From contig NZ_BMRP01000009.1 in assembly GCF_014648695.1 (NCBI RefSeq), forward strand, positions 157,554 through 221,553: a stretch of 64,000 bases of DNA, in the 5' to 3' direction. The notes under the pieces were generated by a model that was not told the origin of the DNA, did not search any database, and saw only the letters and a list, made by a program, of their open reading frames with translations. Positions 1 through 8,390 of this stretch are shown here, in pieces. The translations under genes were made by a program, and so were the position numbers. This stretch comes from Streptomyces albospinus (GTDB lineage Bacteria > Actinomycetota > Actinomycetes > Streptomycetales > Streptomycetaceae). Positions within the stretch are counted from its first letter, which is position 1, and the number at the start of each line of letters is the position of its first letter.

Positions 1-27
1 GCCGTTCGCCAGCGGGACGTTCGGCCC

Positions 28-1680
28 TCAGCGGATGAAGACCCCCGCCTGGCCCGCCAGGTCGAGGAAGTACTGCGGCGCCAGGCCGAGCACGAGGGTG
101 GCCGCGACCCCGACCGCGATGGCCGTGGACGTCAGCGCGCTGGGCACCGCGACCGTCGGGCCGTCCGTCTTGGGCTCGCTGAAGAACATCAGCACGATCA
201 CGCGGATGTAGAAGAACGCCGCGATGGCCGACGAGATCACACCGACCACCACCAGCCAGCCCGCGCCGCTCTCCGCCGCCGCCTTGAACACCGCGAACTT
301 CCCGGCGAAGCCGGACGTCAGCGGGATGCCCGCGAAGGCCAGCAGGAAGACCGCGAAGACCGCGGCCACCAGCGGTGAACGGCGGCCCAGCCCGGCCCAC
401 TTGGACAGATGCGTGGCCTCGCCGCCGGCGTCCCGCACCAGGGTGACCACGGCGAACGCGCCGAGCGTCACGAAGGAGTACGCGGCGAGGTAGAAGAGCA
501 CCGAGGAGATGCCGTCCCTGCTGGCCGCGATGACACCGGCGAGGATGAAGCCGGCGTGCGCGATGGAGGAGTAGGCCAGCAGCCGCTTGATGTCGGTCTG
601 GGTGATGGCGATGATCGCGCCGCCCAGCATCGTGATGATCGCGACGCCCCACATCACCGGCCGCCAGTCCCAGCGCATCCCCGGCAGCACGACGTACAGC
701 AGCCGCAGCAGCGCGCCGAAGGCGGCGACCTTGGTGGCGGCGGCCATGAAGCCCGTCACCGGCGTCGGGGCGCCCTGATAGACGTCCGGCGTCCACATGT
801 GGAAGGGCACCGCGCCGACCTTGAACAGCAGGCCCATCAGCAGCAGCGCCCCGCCGATCAGCAGCAGCGCGTCATTGCCCATCGTGCCGGCCAGCGCCGG
901 GTCGATCTGTTTGGCGCCGTCCGAGACCACCTCGGCGATCCCGGCGTACGTCACCGTGCCGGCGTAGCCGTAGAGCAGCGCCACGCCGAACAGCAGGAAG
1001 GCGGACGAGAAGGCGCCGAGGAGGAAGTACTTGACCGCGGACTCCTGCGAGAGCAGCCGCTGGCGGCGGGCCAGCGCGCACAGGATGTACAGCGGGAGGG
1101 AGAAGACCTCCAGGGCGATGAAGAGGGTCAGCAGGTCGTTGGCCGCGGGGAAGATCAGCATGCCGCCGACCGCGAAGAGCAGGATCGGGAAGACCTCGGT
1201 GGTGGTGAACCCGGCCTTGACCGCGGCCTGTTCGGCGGTGCCGCCGGGGACGGCCGCGGGCTGGGCGGCGAAGGAGTCGACGCGGTTGCCGTGCGCCGCG
1301 GGGTCGAGCCGGCGCTCGGCGAAGGTGAAGACCGCGATCAGCGACACCAGCAGGATCGTGCCCTGGAGGAACAGCGCGGGGCCGTCGACGGCGATGGCGC
1401 CCATCGCGGCCAGATGCGCCTTGGACGATCCGAAGCCGCCGGCCGCCAGGCCGATCACCGCGGCGAACGCGGCGGCCAGCGACACCACGGACAGCAGCAG
1501 CTGGGCGTAATAGCGGCTGCGGCGCGGCAGGAACGCCTCGATCACGATGCCGACCACCGCGGCACCGAGGACGATGAGCGTCGGCGACAGCTGGGCGTAC
1601 TCGATCCGCGGCGCCGGGATCCTGTCCGGTGCGCCGGCCGCCACTGTCCACAGGCTGTGGACACTTGCCACGGAACTCAC
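28..1680 (-). CDS. nuoN: NADH-quinone oxidoreductase subunit N
   Basis: A 550-residue polytopic membrane protein of the antiporter-like (Proton_antipo_M) family, one of the three large proton-pumping subunits of complex I. The conserved core is visible in the stretches PFHMWTPDVYQGAPTPVTGF and KRLLAYSSIAHAGF, with about 14 hydrophobic segments throughout. It is the last gene of the operon. Its GTG start overlaps the nuoM stop as GTGA, which suggests translational coupling. The N-terminal coding DNA holds a 19-bp perfect palindrome (1645-1663). Identification is secure from sequence and operon position; only the exact GTG is inferred. Confidence 0.97.
   Translation of the reverse strand: MSSVASVHSLWTVAAGAPDRIPAPRIEYAQLSPTLIVLGAAVVGIVIEAFLPRRSRYYAQLLLSVVSLAAAFAAVIGLAAGGFGSSKAHLAAMGAIAVDGPALFLQGTILLVSLIAVFTFAERRLDPAAHGNRVDSFAAQPAAVPGGTAEQAAVKAGFTTTEVFPILLFAVGGMLIFPAANDLLTLFIALEVFSLPLYILCALARRQRLLSQESAVKYFLLGAFSSAFLLFGVALLYGYAGTVTYAGIAEVVSDGAKQIDPALAGTMGNDALLLIGGALLLMGLLFKVGAVPFHMWTPDVYQGAPTPVTGFMAAATKVAAFGALLRLLYVVLPGMRWDWRPVMWGVAIITMLGGAIIAITQTDIKRLLAYSSIAHAGFILAGVIAASRDGISSVLFYLAAYSFVTLGAFAVVTLVRDAGGEATHLSKWAGLGRRSPLVAAVFAVFLLAFAGIPLTSGFAGKFAVFKAAAESGAGWLVVVGVISSAIAAFFYIRVIVLMFFSEPKTDGPTVAVPSALTSTAIAVGVAATLVLGLAPQYFLDLAGQAGVFIR
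1645..1663. repeat. 19-bp palindrome with DnaA-box-like arms inside nuoN
   Basis: TGTCCACA-GGC-TGTGGACA is a perfect inverted repeat within the first codons of nuoN. Each arm with its preceding base matches 8 of 9 positions of the actinobacterial DnaA box TTGTCCACA. The palindrome is plainly visible; any function is a guess. Confidence 0.6.
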
Positions 1681-3344
1681 TTCGCGGCCTCCACGTCTTG
1701 ATCACGCACGGCTTGGCCGGGCCGGCCATGGCCGGGCACGGCGTTCACCTGCACGGTGGGCTTGGGATCCTTCTTGTCCACGACGGACAGGGTGTGGCCG
1801 ACCGCCGGATTGACGATGTCGGTCAGCGGCTTGGGATACACCCCGAGGAAGAGCAGCAGCGCGATCAGCGGCGCGACCACCACCAGCTCCCGGACCTTCA
1901 GATCGTGCATCCCGCCGACCTCGGCCTTGACCGGGCCGGTCATCGTCCGCTGGTAGAGGACGAGGACGTAGAGGGCGGCCAGCACGATGCCGAAGGTGGC
2001 GATGACGCCGATGGCCGGATAGCGGCTGAACGTGCCGACCAGGACCAGGAACTCGCTGATGAACGGGGCCAGTCCGGGCAGCGACAGGGTCGCCAGACCG
2101 CCGACGAGGAAGGTGCCGGCGAGGACCGGGGCGACCTTCTGGACGCCGCCGTAGTCCGCGATCAGGCGCGAGCCGCGGCGGCTGATCAGGAACCCGGCCA
2201 CCAGCATCAGCGCGGCGGTCGAGATGCCGTGGTTGACCATGTAGAGCGTCGCGCCGCCCTGGCCCTGGGAGGTCATCGCGAAGATGCCCAGGATGATGAA
2301 GCCGAAGTGGGAGATCGAGGCGTAGGCGATCAGCCGCTTGATGTCCCGTTGGCCGACCGCGAGCAGCGCACCGTAGACGATGCTGATCAGCGCCAGGACG
2401 AGGATGACCGGAGTGGCCCAGCTGCTGGCCGCCGGGAAGAGCTGGAGGCAGAAGCGGAGCATCGCGAACGTGCCGACCTTGTCGACGACCGCGGTGATCA
2501 GCACCGCGACCGGCGAGGTCGCCTCGCCCATGGCGTTGGGCAGCCAGGTGTGCAGCGGCCACAGCGGCGCCTTGACCGCGAAGGCGAAGAAGAAGCCGAG
2601 GAACAGCAGCCGTTCGGTGCCGGTGCCGAGGGTCAGCTGCCCGGACGCCCGGGCCTCGACGATCTGCTGGAGCGAGAAGGTGCCGGCGCCGAGCTGGTGA
2701 GCGGTGACGGCGTACAGCCCGATCACCGCCGCCAGCATGATCAGTCCGCCGACGAGGTTGTAGAGCAGGAACTTCACCGCGGCGTACGACCGCTGGGTGG
2801 CGGCCTGCTCCTCGCCGTGCGGGCCGGCCCGGTCCCCGAAGCCGCCGATGAGGAAGTACATCGGGATCAGCATGGCTTCGAAGAAGATGTAGAAGAGGAA
2901 GACGTCGGTGGCCTCGAAGGAGATGACCACCATCGCCTCGACGGCGAGGATCAGCGCGAAGAAGCCCTGGGTGGGCCGCCACCGGTGGTTCGGCGTCGCG
3001 CCTTCCAGAGGATCGGCGTCATGCCAGCCCGCCAGGATGACGAACGGGATGAGCAGCGCGGTCAGCGCGATCAGGGCGACCGCGATGCCGTCCACCCCGA
3101 GGTCGTAGCGGACCCCGAAGTCCCGGATCCAGGCGTGGGATTCGGTGAGCTGGAACGGTTCCTTGGCGCCGGGCCGGAAGCGGAAGGCGATCACCAGCGC
3201 CAGCCCGAGGGTGGCCAGTGAGCACAGCAGCGCCAGCCACTTGGCGGCGGTGCGCTTGGCCGCGGGCACCGCGGCGGTGGCGATCGCGCCGACCGCCGGC
3301 ACCGCGGCGGTCGCCGTCAGCAGCGGGAAGGACAGATCTGCCAT
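1677..3344 (-). CDS. nuoM: NADH-quinone oxidoreductase subunit M
   Basis: A 555-residue antiporter-like proton-pumping subunit of complex I. Family signatures include FEAMLIPMYFLIGGFG, the amphipathic loop PLHTWLPNAMGEATSPVAV with its conserved histidine, and KRLIAYASISHFGF. ATG start at 3344, three bases after the nuoL stop and overlapping nuoN downstream. It sits in the inner-membrane arm between NuoL and NuoN. Length is slightly above the usual 500-530 because of a longer, charged C-terminus ending in QDVEAAK. Very secure. Confidence 0.97.
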   Translation of the reverse strand: MADLSFPLLTATAAVPAVGAIATAAVPAAKRTAAKWLALLCSLATLGLALVIAFRFRPGAKEPFQLTESHAWIRDFGVRYDLGVDGIAVALIALTALLIPFVILAGWHDADPLEGATPNHRWRPTQGFFALILAVEAMVVISFEATDVFLFYIFFEAMLIPMYFLIGGFGDRAGPHGEEQAATQRSYAAVKFLLYNLVGGLIMLAAVIGLYAVTAHQLGAGTFSLQQIVEARASGQLTLGTGTERLLFLGFFFAFAVKAPLWPLHTWLPNAMGEATSPVAVLITAVVDKVGTFAMLRFCLQLFPAASSWATPVILVLALISIVYGALLAVGQRDIKRLIAYASISHFGFIILGIFAMTSQGQGGATLYMVNHGISTAALMLVAGFLISRRGSRLIADYGGVQKVAPVLAGTFLVGGLATLSLPGLAPFISEFLVLVGTFSRYPAIGVIATFGIVLAALYVLVLYQRTMTGPVKAEVGGMHDLKVRELVVVAPLIALLLFLGVYPKPLTDIVNPAVGHTLSVVDKKDPKPTVQVNAVPGHGRPGQAVRDQDVEAAK

Positions 3345-3347
3345 GGC

Positions 3348-5231
3348 TCAGACACCCCTCATCAGCAGGGTCGCGGCGACGAGAACGGCGGCCCCGCCCA
3401 GCATCTGGACCGCGTACGAGCGGACGAAGCCGGTCTGCAACTGGCGCAGCCGGCCGGAGAGTCCGCCCATCGAGGCCGCCGTGCCGTTGACCGCGCCGTC
3501 CACCAGGGAGTGGTCGAGATAGACCAGCGTGCGGGTCAGATGCTCACCGCCGCGCACCAGGACGACGTGGTTGAAGTCGTCCTGGAGCAGATCGCGGCGG
3601 GCCGCCCGGGTCAGCAGCGAACCGCGCGGGGCGACCGCCGGGACCTCCTTGCGGCCGTACATCCGCCAGGCGATGCCCACGCCGATGAGCAGCACCACCA
3701 TCGTGGCGGCGGTGACCGCTCCGGCGCTCACCGGGGAGTGGCCGTGCGCGAAGGAGGTGACCGGCTCCAGCCAGGTGACAAAGGCTTCGTTGATGCTGAA
3801 CAGCCCGCCCGCGAAGACCGATCCGACGGCCAGCACGATCATCGGGATCGTCATGACCTTCGGCGACTCGTGCGGATGGACCTCTTCCGGATCCCACCGC
3901 CGCTCGCCGAAGAACGTCATCAGCATCACCCGGGTCATGTAGAACGCGGTGATCGCGGCGCCCAGCAGGGCCGCGCCGCCGAGGACCCAGCCCTCGGTGC
4001 CGCCCCGGGCGAACGCCGCCTCGATGATCTTGTCCTTGGAGAAGAAGCCGGACAGCCCGGGGAAGCCGATGATCGCCAGATAGCCGAGGCCGAAGGTGAC
4101 GAAGGTGATGGGCATGTGCGTGCGCAGGCCGCCGTAACGGCGCATGTCCACCTCGTCGTTCATCCCGTGCATCACGGAGCCGGCGCCGAGGAAGAGGCCC
4201 GCCTTGAAGAAGCCGTGGGTGACCAGGTGCATGATCGCGAAGGCGTAGCCGATGGGGCCGAGGCCGGCGGCCAGGACCATGTAGCCGATCTGCGACATCG
4301 TCGAACCGGCCAGCGCCTTCTTGATGTCGTCCTTGGCACAACCGACGATCGCGCCGAACAGGAGCGTGACCGCGCCGACCGCGACCACCGCGGTCTGCGC
4401 GTCCGGCGCGGCATTGAAGATCGCCCCGGAGCGGGTGATCAGATACACGCCGGCGGTGACCATCGTGGCGGCGTGGATCAGCGCGGACACCGGGGTCGGG
4501 CCCTCCATCGCGTCACCCAGCCAGGACTGGAGCGGCACCTGCGCCGACTTGCCGCAGGCGGCCAGCAGCAACAGCAGCCCGATGGCGGTCAGCCTGCCCT
4601 CGCCCGTGGCGCCCGTCGAGGCGAGCACCGGCCCGAAGGCGAAGGTCCCGAACGTCGTGAACATCAGCATGATGGCGATGGACAGGCCCATGTCGCCGAC
4701 GCGATTGACCAGGAACGCCTTCTTGGCGGCGGTGGCCGCGCTCGGCTTGTGCTGCCAGAACCCGATCAGGAGATACGAGGCGAGGCCGACGCCCTCCCAG
4801 CCGACGTACAGCAGAAGGTAGTTGTCGGCGAGGACGAGCAGCAGCATCGCCGCGAGGAAGAGATTGAGATAGCCGAAGAAGCGGCGGCGCCGCTCGTCGT
4901 GCTCCATATAGCCGATGGAGTAGATGTGGATCAGCGATCCGACACCGGTGATCAGCAGGACGAAGGTCATCGACAACTGGTCGAGCTGGAAGGCGAGATC
5001 GGCCCGGAAGCCGCCGACCGGGATCCAGCTGAACAGGTGCTGGTGCAGGGCGCGGTGCTCGGCGCTCTTGCCGAGCATGTCGGCGAAGAGCACCACCGCG
5101 ACGGCGAACGAGGCCACCGCGAAGAGCGAGCCGATCCAGTGGCCGGCGCGGTCCAGGCGCCGGCCGCCGCACAGCAGCAGGGCCGCACCGACCAGCGGTG
5201 CCGCGACAAGCAGCGCGATCAAGTTCTCCAC
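3348..5231 (-). CDS. nuoL: NADH-quinone oxidoreductase subunit L
   Basis: A 627-residue distal proton-pumping subunit of complex I with the Proton_antipo_N and Proton_antipo_M domains. Diagnostic stretches are YSIGYMEHDERRRRFFGYLN, VGWEGVGLASYLLIGFW and DAMEGPTPVSALIHAATMVT. It carries the extra C-terminal transmembrane and lateral-helix region typical of NuoL. The GTG start at 5231 gives MENLIALL, 13 bases after the nuoK stop; no better upstream start is visible. Length is normal. Confidence 0.97.
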   Translation of the reverse strand: MENLIALLVAAPLVGAALLLCGGRRLDRAGHWIGSLFAVASFAVAVVLFADMLGKSAEHRALHQHLFSWIPVGGFRADLAFQLDQLSMTFVLLITGVGSLIHIYSIGYMEHDERRRRFFGYLNLFLAAMLLLVLADNYLLLYVGWEGVGLASYLLIGFWQHKPSAATAAKKAFLVNRVGDMGLSIAIMLMFTTFGTFAFGPVLASTGATGEGRLTAIGLLLLLAACGKSAQVPLQSWLGDAMEGPTPVSALIHAATMVTAGVYLITRSGAIFNAAPDAQTAVVAVGAVTLLFGAIVGCAKDDIKKALAGSTMSQIGYMVLAAGLGPIGYAFAIMHLVTHGFFKAGLFLGAGSVMHGMNDEVDMRRYGGLRTHMPITFVTFGLGYLAIIGFPGLSGFFSKDKIIEAAFARGGTEGWVLGGAALLGAAITAFYMTRVMLMTFFGERRWDPEEVHPHESPKVMTIPMIVLAVGSVFAGGLFSINEAFVTWLEPVTSFAHGHSPVSAGAVTAATMVVLLIGVGIAWRMYGRKEVPAVAPRGSLLTRAARRDLLQDDFNHVVLVRGGEHLTRTLVYLDHSLVDGAVNGTAASMGGLSGRLRQLQTGFVRSYAVQMLGGAAVLVAATLLMRGV

Positions 5232-5244
5232 TTTGTGCGACCCC

Positions 5245-5544
5245 TTACAGCTTCATCAGGCTGGCGTCGTCGACCGAGGCCGTATGACGGGTGCGGAAGA
5301 TCGACACGATGATCGCCAGGCCGACCACGACCTCGGCCGCGGCGACGACCATCGTGAAGAAGGCGATGATCTGGCCGTCCAGATTCCCGTGCATCCGCGA
5401 GAAGGTGACGAAGGCCAGATTGCAGGCGTTCAGCATCAGTTCGATGCACATGAACACCACGATGGCGTTCCGCCTGATCAGCACTCCGGCCGCGCCGATG
5501 GTGAACAGCAGGGCGGCGAGATAGAGGTAGTAGACCGGGTTCAC
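5245..5544 (-). CDS. nuoK: NADH-quinone oxidoreductase subunit K
   Basis: A 99-residue, three-helix membrane subunit of complex I (Oxidored_q2). The conserved glutamate-bearing stretch CIELMLNACNLAFV and the later segment MVVAAAEVVVGLAI mark the family; both glutamates lie in membrane helices. The GTG start overlaps the nuoJ stop as GTGA. Length and position between nuoJ and nuoL match the family exactly. Confidence 0.96.
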   Translation of the reverse strand: MNPVYYLYLAALLFTIGAAGVLIRRNAIVVFMCIELMLNACNLAFVTFSRMHGNLDGQIIAFFTMVVAAAEVVVGLAIIVSIFRTRHTASVDDASLMKL

Positions 5545-6404
5545 TTCTGGGCACCCTCTTTCGGTTCCCTCGGCGCCGCGGGACCCGACGGCTTGGGCTT
5601 CGCTTCGCCGGAGCCCCGCCCCAGCCAGTCCTCGGAGCGCTGCTCCAGCGCCTTCAGCTCGGCCAGCGACTCACCGGAGACATCGCGGACCTGGCCGCGC
5701 TCCCGCAGCGTCGGGCTGACCGTCAGCTCGGACGGGGTGCCGTCCGGCAGCAGGCCGGGGATGTCGACGGCGTTGTGCCGGGCGTAGACACCGGGAGCGG
5801 GCAGCGGCGGCACCTGCTTGCCCTCGCGGATCCGCGCCTCGGACTGCTCCCGCTGGGACTTGGCACGCTCCGTACGCTCCCGGTGGGTGAGCACCATCGC
5901 GCCGACGGCCGCCGTGATCAGCAGCGCGCCGGTGACTTCGAAGGCGAAGACGTACTTGGTGAAGATGAGCGCGGCCAGGCCCTGGACATTGCCGCCGGCG
6001 TTGGCCTCGCCCAGGCCGTTGAACTCCTTGATCGAGGCATTGCCGATACCGGCGATCAGCAGGACGCCGAAGCCGAGGCCCAGCCCGGCGGCGAGCCAGC
6101 GCTGTCCCTTGAGGGTCTCCTTGAGGGAGTCCGCGGCGGTGACGCCGACCAGCATCACGACGAACAGGAACAGCATCATGATCGCGCCCGTGTAGACCAC
6201 GATCTGCACGACGCCGAGGAAGTAGGCGCCGTTGGCCAGATAGAAGACCGCCAGGACGATCATGGTTCCGGCGAGCGAGAGGGCGCTGTGCACGGCCCGT
6301 TTCATCATGATCGTGCACAGTGCGCCGGCGACGGCGACGATGCCCAGGATCCAGAACTGCACGGCCTCCCCCGAGGAGGTCGCGGTGGCGGCGAGACCGG
6401 TCAT
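5541..6404 (-). CDS. nuoJ: NADH-quinone oxidoreductase subunit J
   Basis: A 287-residue membrane subunit of complex I (Oxidored_q3). The frame is open far upstream, but the start is set at ATG 6404 (MTGLAATAT), which overlaps the nuoI stop as ATGA. Five hydrophobic helices occupy roughly residues 15-190, including SLAGTMIVLAVFYLANGAYF and the glycine-rich VVYTGAIMMLFLFVVMLVG. The last 90 or so residues form a long hydrophilic, Arg/Glu/Pro-rich cytoplasmic tail that is common in actinobacterial NuoJ and absent from the E. coli protein. Confidence 0.96.
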   Translation of the reverse strand: MTGLAATATSSGEAVQFWILGIVAVAGALCTIMMKRAVHSALSLAGTMIVLAVFYLANGAYFLGVVQIVVYTGAIMMLFLFVVMLVGVTAADSLKETLKGQRWLAAGLGLGFGVLLIAGIGNASIKEFNGLGEANAGGNVQGLAALIFTKYVFAFEVTGALLITAAVGAMVLTHRERTERAKSQREQSEARIREGKQVPPLPAPGVYARHNAVDIPGLLPDGTPSELTVSPTLRERGQVRDVSGESLAELKALEQRSEDWLGRGSGEAKPKPSGPAAPREPKEGAQK

Positions 6405-7051
6405 GCGTCGGCCTCCTTCTCCCGGGCGTCCTGCTCGGCCGCCGCGTCTTCCGCTTCCGCCGGCTTCTCGCCCTTGGAGACCGCGACCTGGCGGACCGTC
6501 CCCGGAGCGGCGCCGGTCACCAGCCCGTTGTAGTAGTCGCGCTCCGTCATGCCCGGAGAGATCGCATGCGGGGTGTCGACCATCCTGTCCTCCAGGCCCG
6601 CGAGCAGCTCCTCCTTGGTGTAGATGAGCGATTCGCGGGACCGGTCGGCGAGTTCGTACTCGTTGGTCATGGTCAGCGCGCGGGTCGGGCAGGCCTCCAC
6701 GCACAGGCCGCACAGGATGCAGCGGAGGTAGTTGATCTGGTAGACGCGGCCGTACCGCTCGCCCGGGGAGTAGCGCTCCTCGTCGGTGTTGTCCGCGCCC
6801 TCGACGTAGATCGCGTCCGCCGGGCAGGCCCAGGCGCACAGCTCGCAGCCGATGCACTTCTCCAGCCCGTCCGGATGCCGGTTGAGCTGGTGCCGGCCGT
6901 GGAAGCGCGGCGCCGTCGGCTTCTTCTCCTCCGGATACTGCTCGGTCAGCCGCTTCTTGAACATGGCCCTGAAGGTCACGCCGAAGCCGGCCACGGGGTT
7001 CTGGAACTCAGGCACCGTCGCCCCCCTTTCCGTCGGTCTCATTTCCGTCAC
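6401..7051 (-). CDS. nuoI: NADH-quinone oxidoreductase subunit I (2x 4Fe-4S)
   Basis: Ferredoxin-like subunit carrying clusters N6a and N6b that pass electrons towards NuoB and quinone. Two CxxCxxCxxxC motifs are present: CIGCELCAWACP at residues 66-77 and CILCGLCVEACP at 111-122 of the 216-residue reading. The start is uncertain: GTG 7051 or ATG 7042 would overlap nuoH by 35-44 bases, and an internal GTG giving VPEFQNPVAGFG is also possible. The acidic Ala/Glu-rich C-terminal tail is a lineage feature. Confidence 0.95.
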   Translation of the reverse strand: MTEMRPTERGATVPEFQNPVAGFGVTFRAMFKKRLTEQYPEEKKPTAPRFHGRHQLNRHPDGLEKCIGCELCAWACPADAIYVEGADNTDEERYSPGERYGRVYQINYLRCILCGLCVEACPTRALTMTNEYELADRSRESLIYTKEELLAGLEDRMVDTPHAISPGMTERDYYNGLVTGAAPGTVRQVAVSKGEKPAEAEDAAAEQDAREKEADA

Positions 7052-8390
7052 TCACAGTGTCCACCCGACCACTGACAATCAACTCGCCGTCCCGGCGCGG
7101 CCGTCGGCGCGGCACCGGCGGCAGGCTCTGGCCGGGCAGCGGCGGTACGGGGAATCCGCCCGCCATCGGATCGAAGGCGCCGTCCCCGTCCGTCTCCTCC
7201 TCCTCCTCGCCGCGCCGGAAGAAGTCCACGAGCAGCGAGATCAGCAGCAGCGCGACCGCGCCGCCGGCGACGTACAGCACGATCTGGGAGAAGTCGTAGC
7301 CCTCGTTCTTCAGCGCCCGGACGGTGGCGACGAGCATCAGCCAGAGCAGCGAGACCGGGATCAGGACCTTCCAGCCCAGCTTCATGAACTGGTCGTAGCG
7401 CACCCGGGGAAGGGTGCCGCGCAGCCAGATGAAGAAGAACAGCAACAGCTGCACCTTGATGACGAACCAGAGCATCGGCCACCAGCCGTGGTTCGCGCCG
7501 GCCCAGAAGGTGGAGATCGGCCAGGGCGCCTTCCAGCCGCCCAGGAACAGGGTGACCGCGACCGACGAGACGGTGACCATGTTGATGTACTCGGCGAGCA
7601 TGAACATCGCGAACTTGATCGACGAGTACTCGGTGTTGAAGCCGCCGACGAGGTCGCCCTCGGACTCCGGCATGTCGAACGGCGCCCGGTTGGTCTCCCC
7701 CACCATCGCGACGATGTAGATGATGAAGGACACCGGCAGCAGCAGGACGTACCACTTGCTCTGCTGCGACTCCACGATGGTCGACGTCGACATCGACCCG
7801 GAGTAGAGGAACACCGCCGCGAACGACATCCCCATCGCGATCTCGTACGAGATCATCTGCGCGCACGACCGCAACCCGCCGAGCAGCGGATACGTCGACC
7901 CGGAGGACCAGCCCGCCAGCACGATGCCGTAGATGCCGACCGAGGCCGTGGCCAGGATGTAGAGGATGCCGATCGGGAGGTCGGTGAGCTGCATCGGGGT
8001 GCGGTGGCCGAGGATCGAGATCTCGTTGCCGGCCGGGCCGAAAGGGATCACCGCGATCGCCATGAACGCCGGGATGGCCGCCACGATGGGCGCGAGGATG
8101 TAGACCACCTTGTCCGCGCGCCGGACGACCAGGTCCTCCTTCAGCATCAGCTTGACGCCGTCGGCGAGCGACTGGAGCAGCCCCCAGGGGCCGTGCCGGT
8201 TGGGGCCGATCCGCAGCTGCATCCAGGCGACGACCTTGCGCTCCCAGACGATCGAGAACAGCACCGTCAGCATCAGGAACGCGAAGCAGAACACCGCCTT
8301 GATGACGACCAGCCACCACGGGTCGCGCCCGAACATCGACAGGTCCTCTTGGGCCAGCACGGCCACCGGATGACCGAACTGCTCCATCAT
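7008..8390 (-). CDS. nuoH: NADH-quinone oxidoreductase subunit H
   Basis: A 460-residue eight-helix membrane subunit that forms the quinone chamber with NuoB and NuoD. Signatures include RIGPNRHGPWGLLQSLADG, ETNRAPFDMPESEGDLVGGF and FIWLRGTLPRVRYDQFMKLG. The last 80 or so residues are a hydrophilic Glu/Pro/Arg-rich extension beyond the usual bacterial length of about 325-400. ATG 8390 overlaps the nuoG stop as ATGA; a second ATG follows immediately. Confidence 0.96.
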   Translation of the reverse strand: MMEQFGHPVAVLAQEDLSMFGRDPWWLVVIKAVFCFAFLMLTVLFSIVWERKVVAWMQLRIGPNRHGPWGLLQSLADGVKLMLKEDLVVRRADKVVYILAPIVAAIPAFMAIAVIPFGPAGNEISILGHRTPMQLTDLPIGILYILATASVGIYGIVLAGWSSGSTYPLLGGLRSCAQMISYEIAMGMSFAAVFLYSGSMSTSTIVESQQSKWYVLLLPVSFIIYIVAMVGETNRAPFDMPESEGDLVGGFNTEYSSIKFAMFMLAEYINMVTVSSVAVTLFLGGWKAPWPISTFWAGANHGWWPMLWFVIKVQLLLFFFIWLRGTLPRVRYDQFMKLGWKVLIPVSLLWLMLVATVRALKNEGYDFSQIVLYVAGGAVALLLISLLVDFFRRGEEEEETDGDGAFDPMAGGFPVPPLPGQSLPPVPRRRPRRDGELIVSGRVDTVSDGNETDGKGGDGA

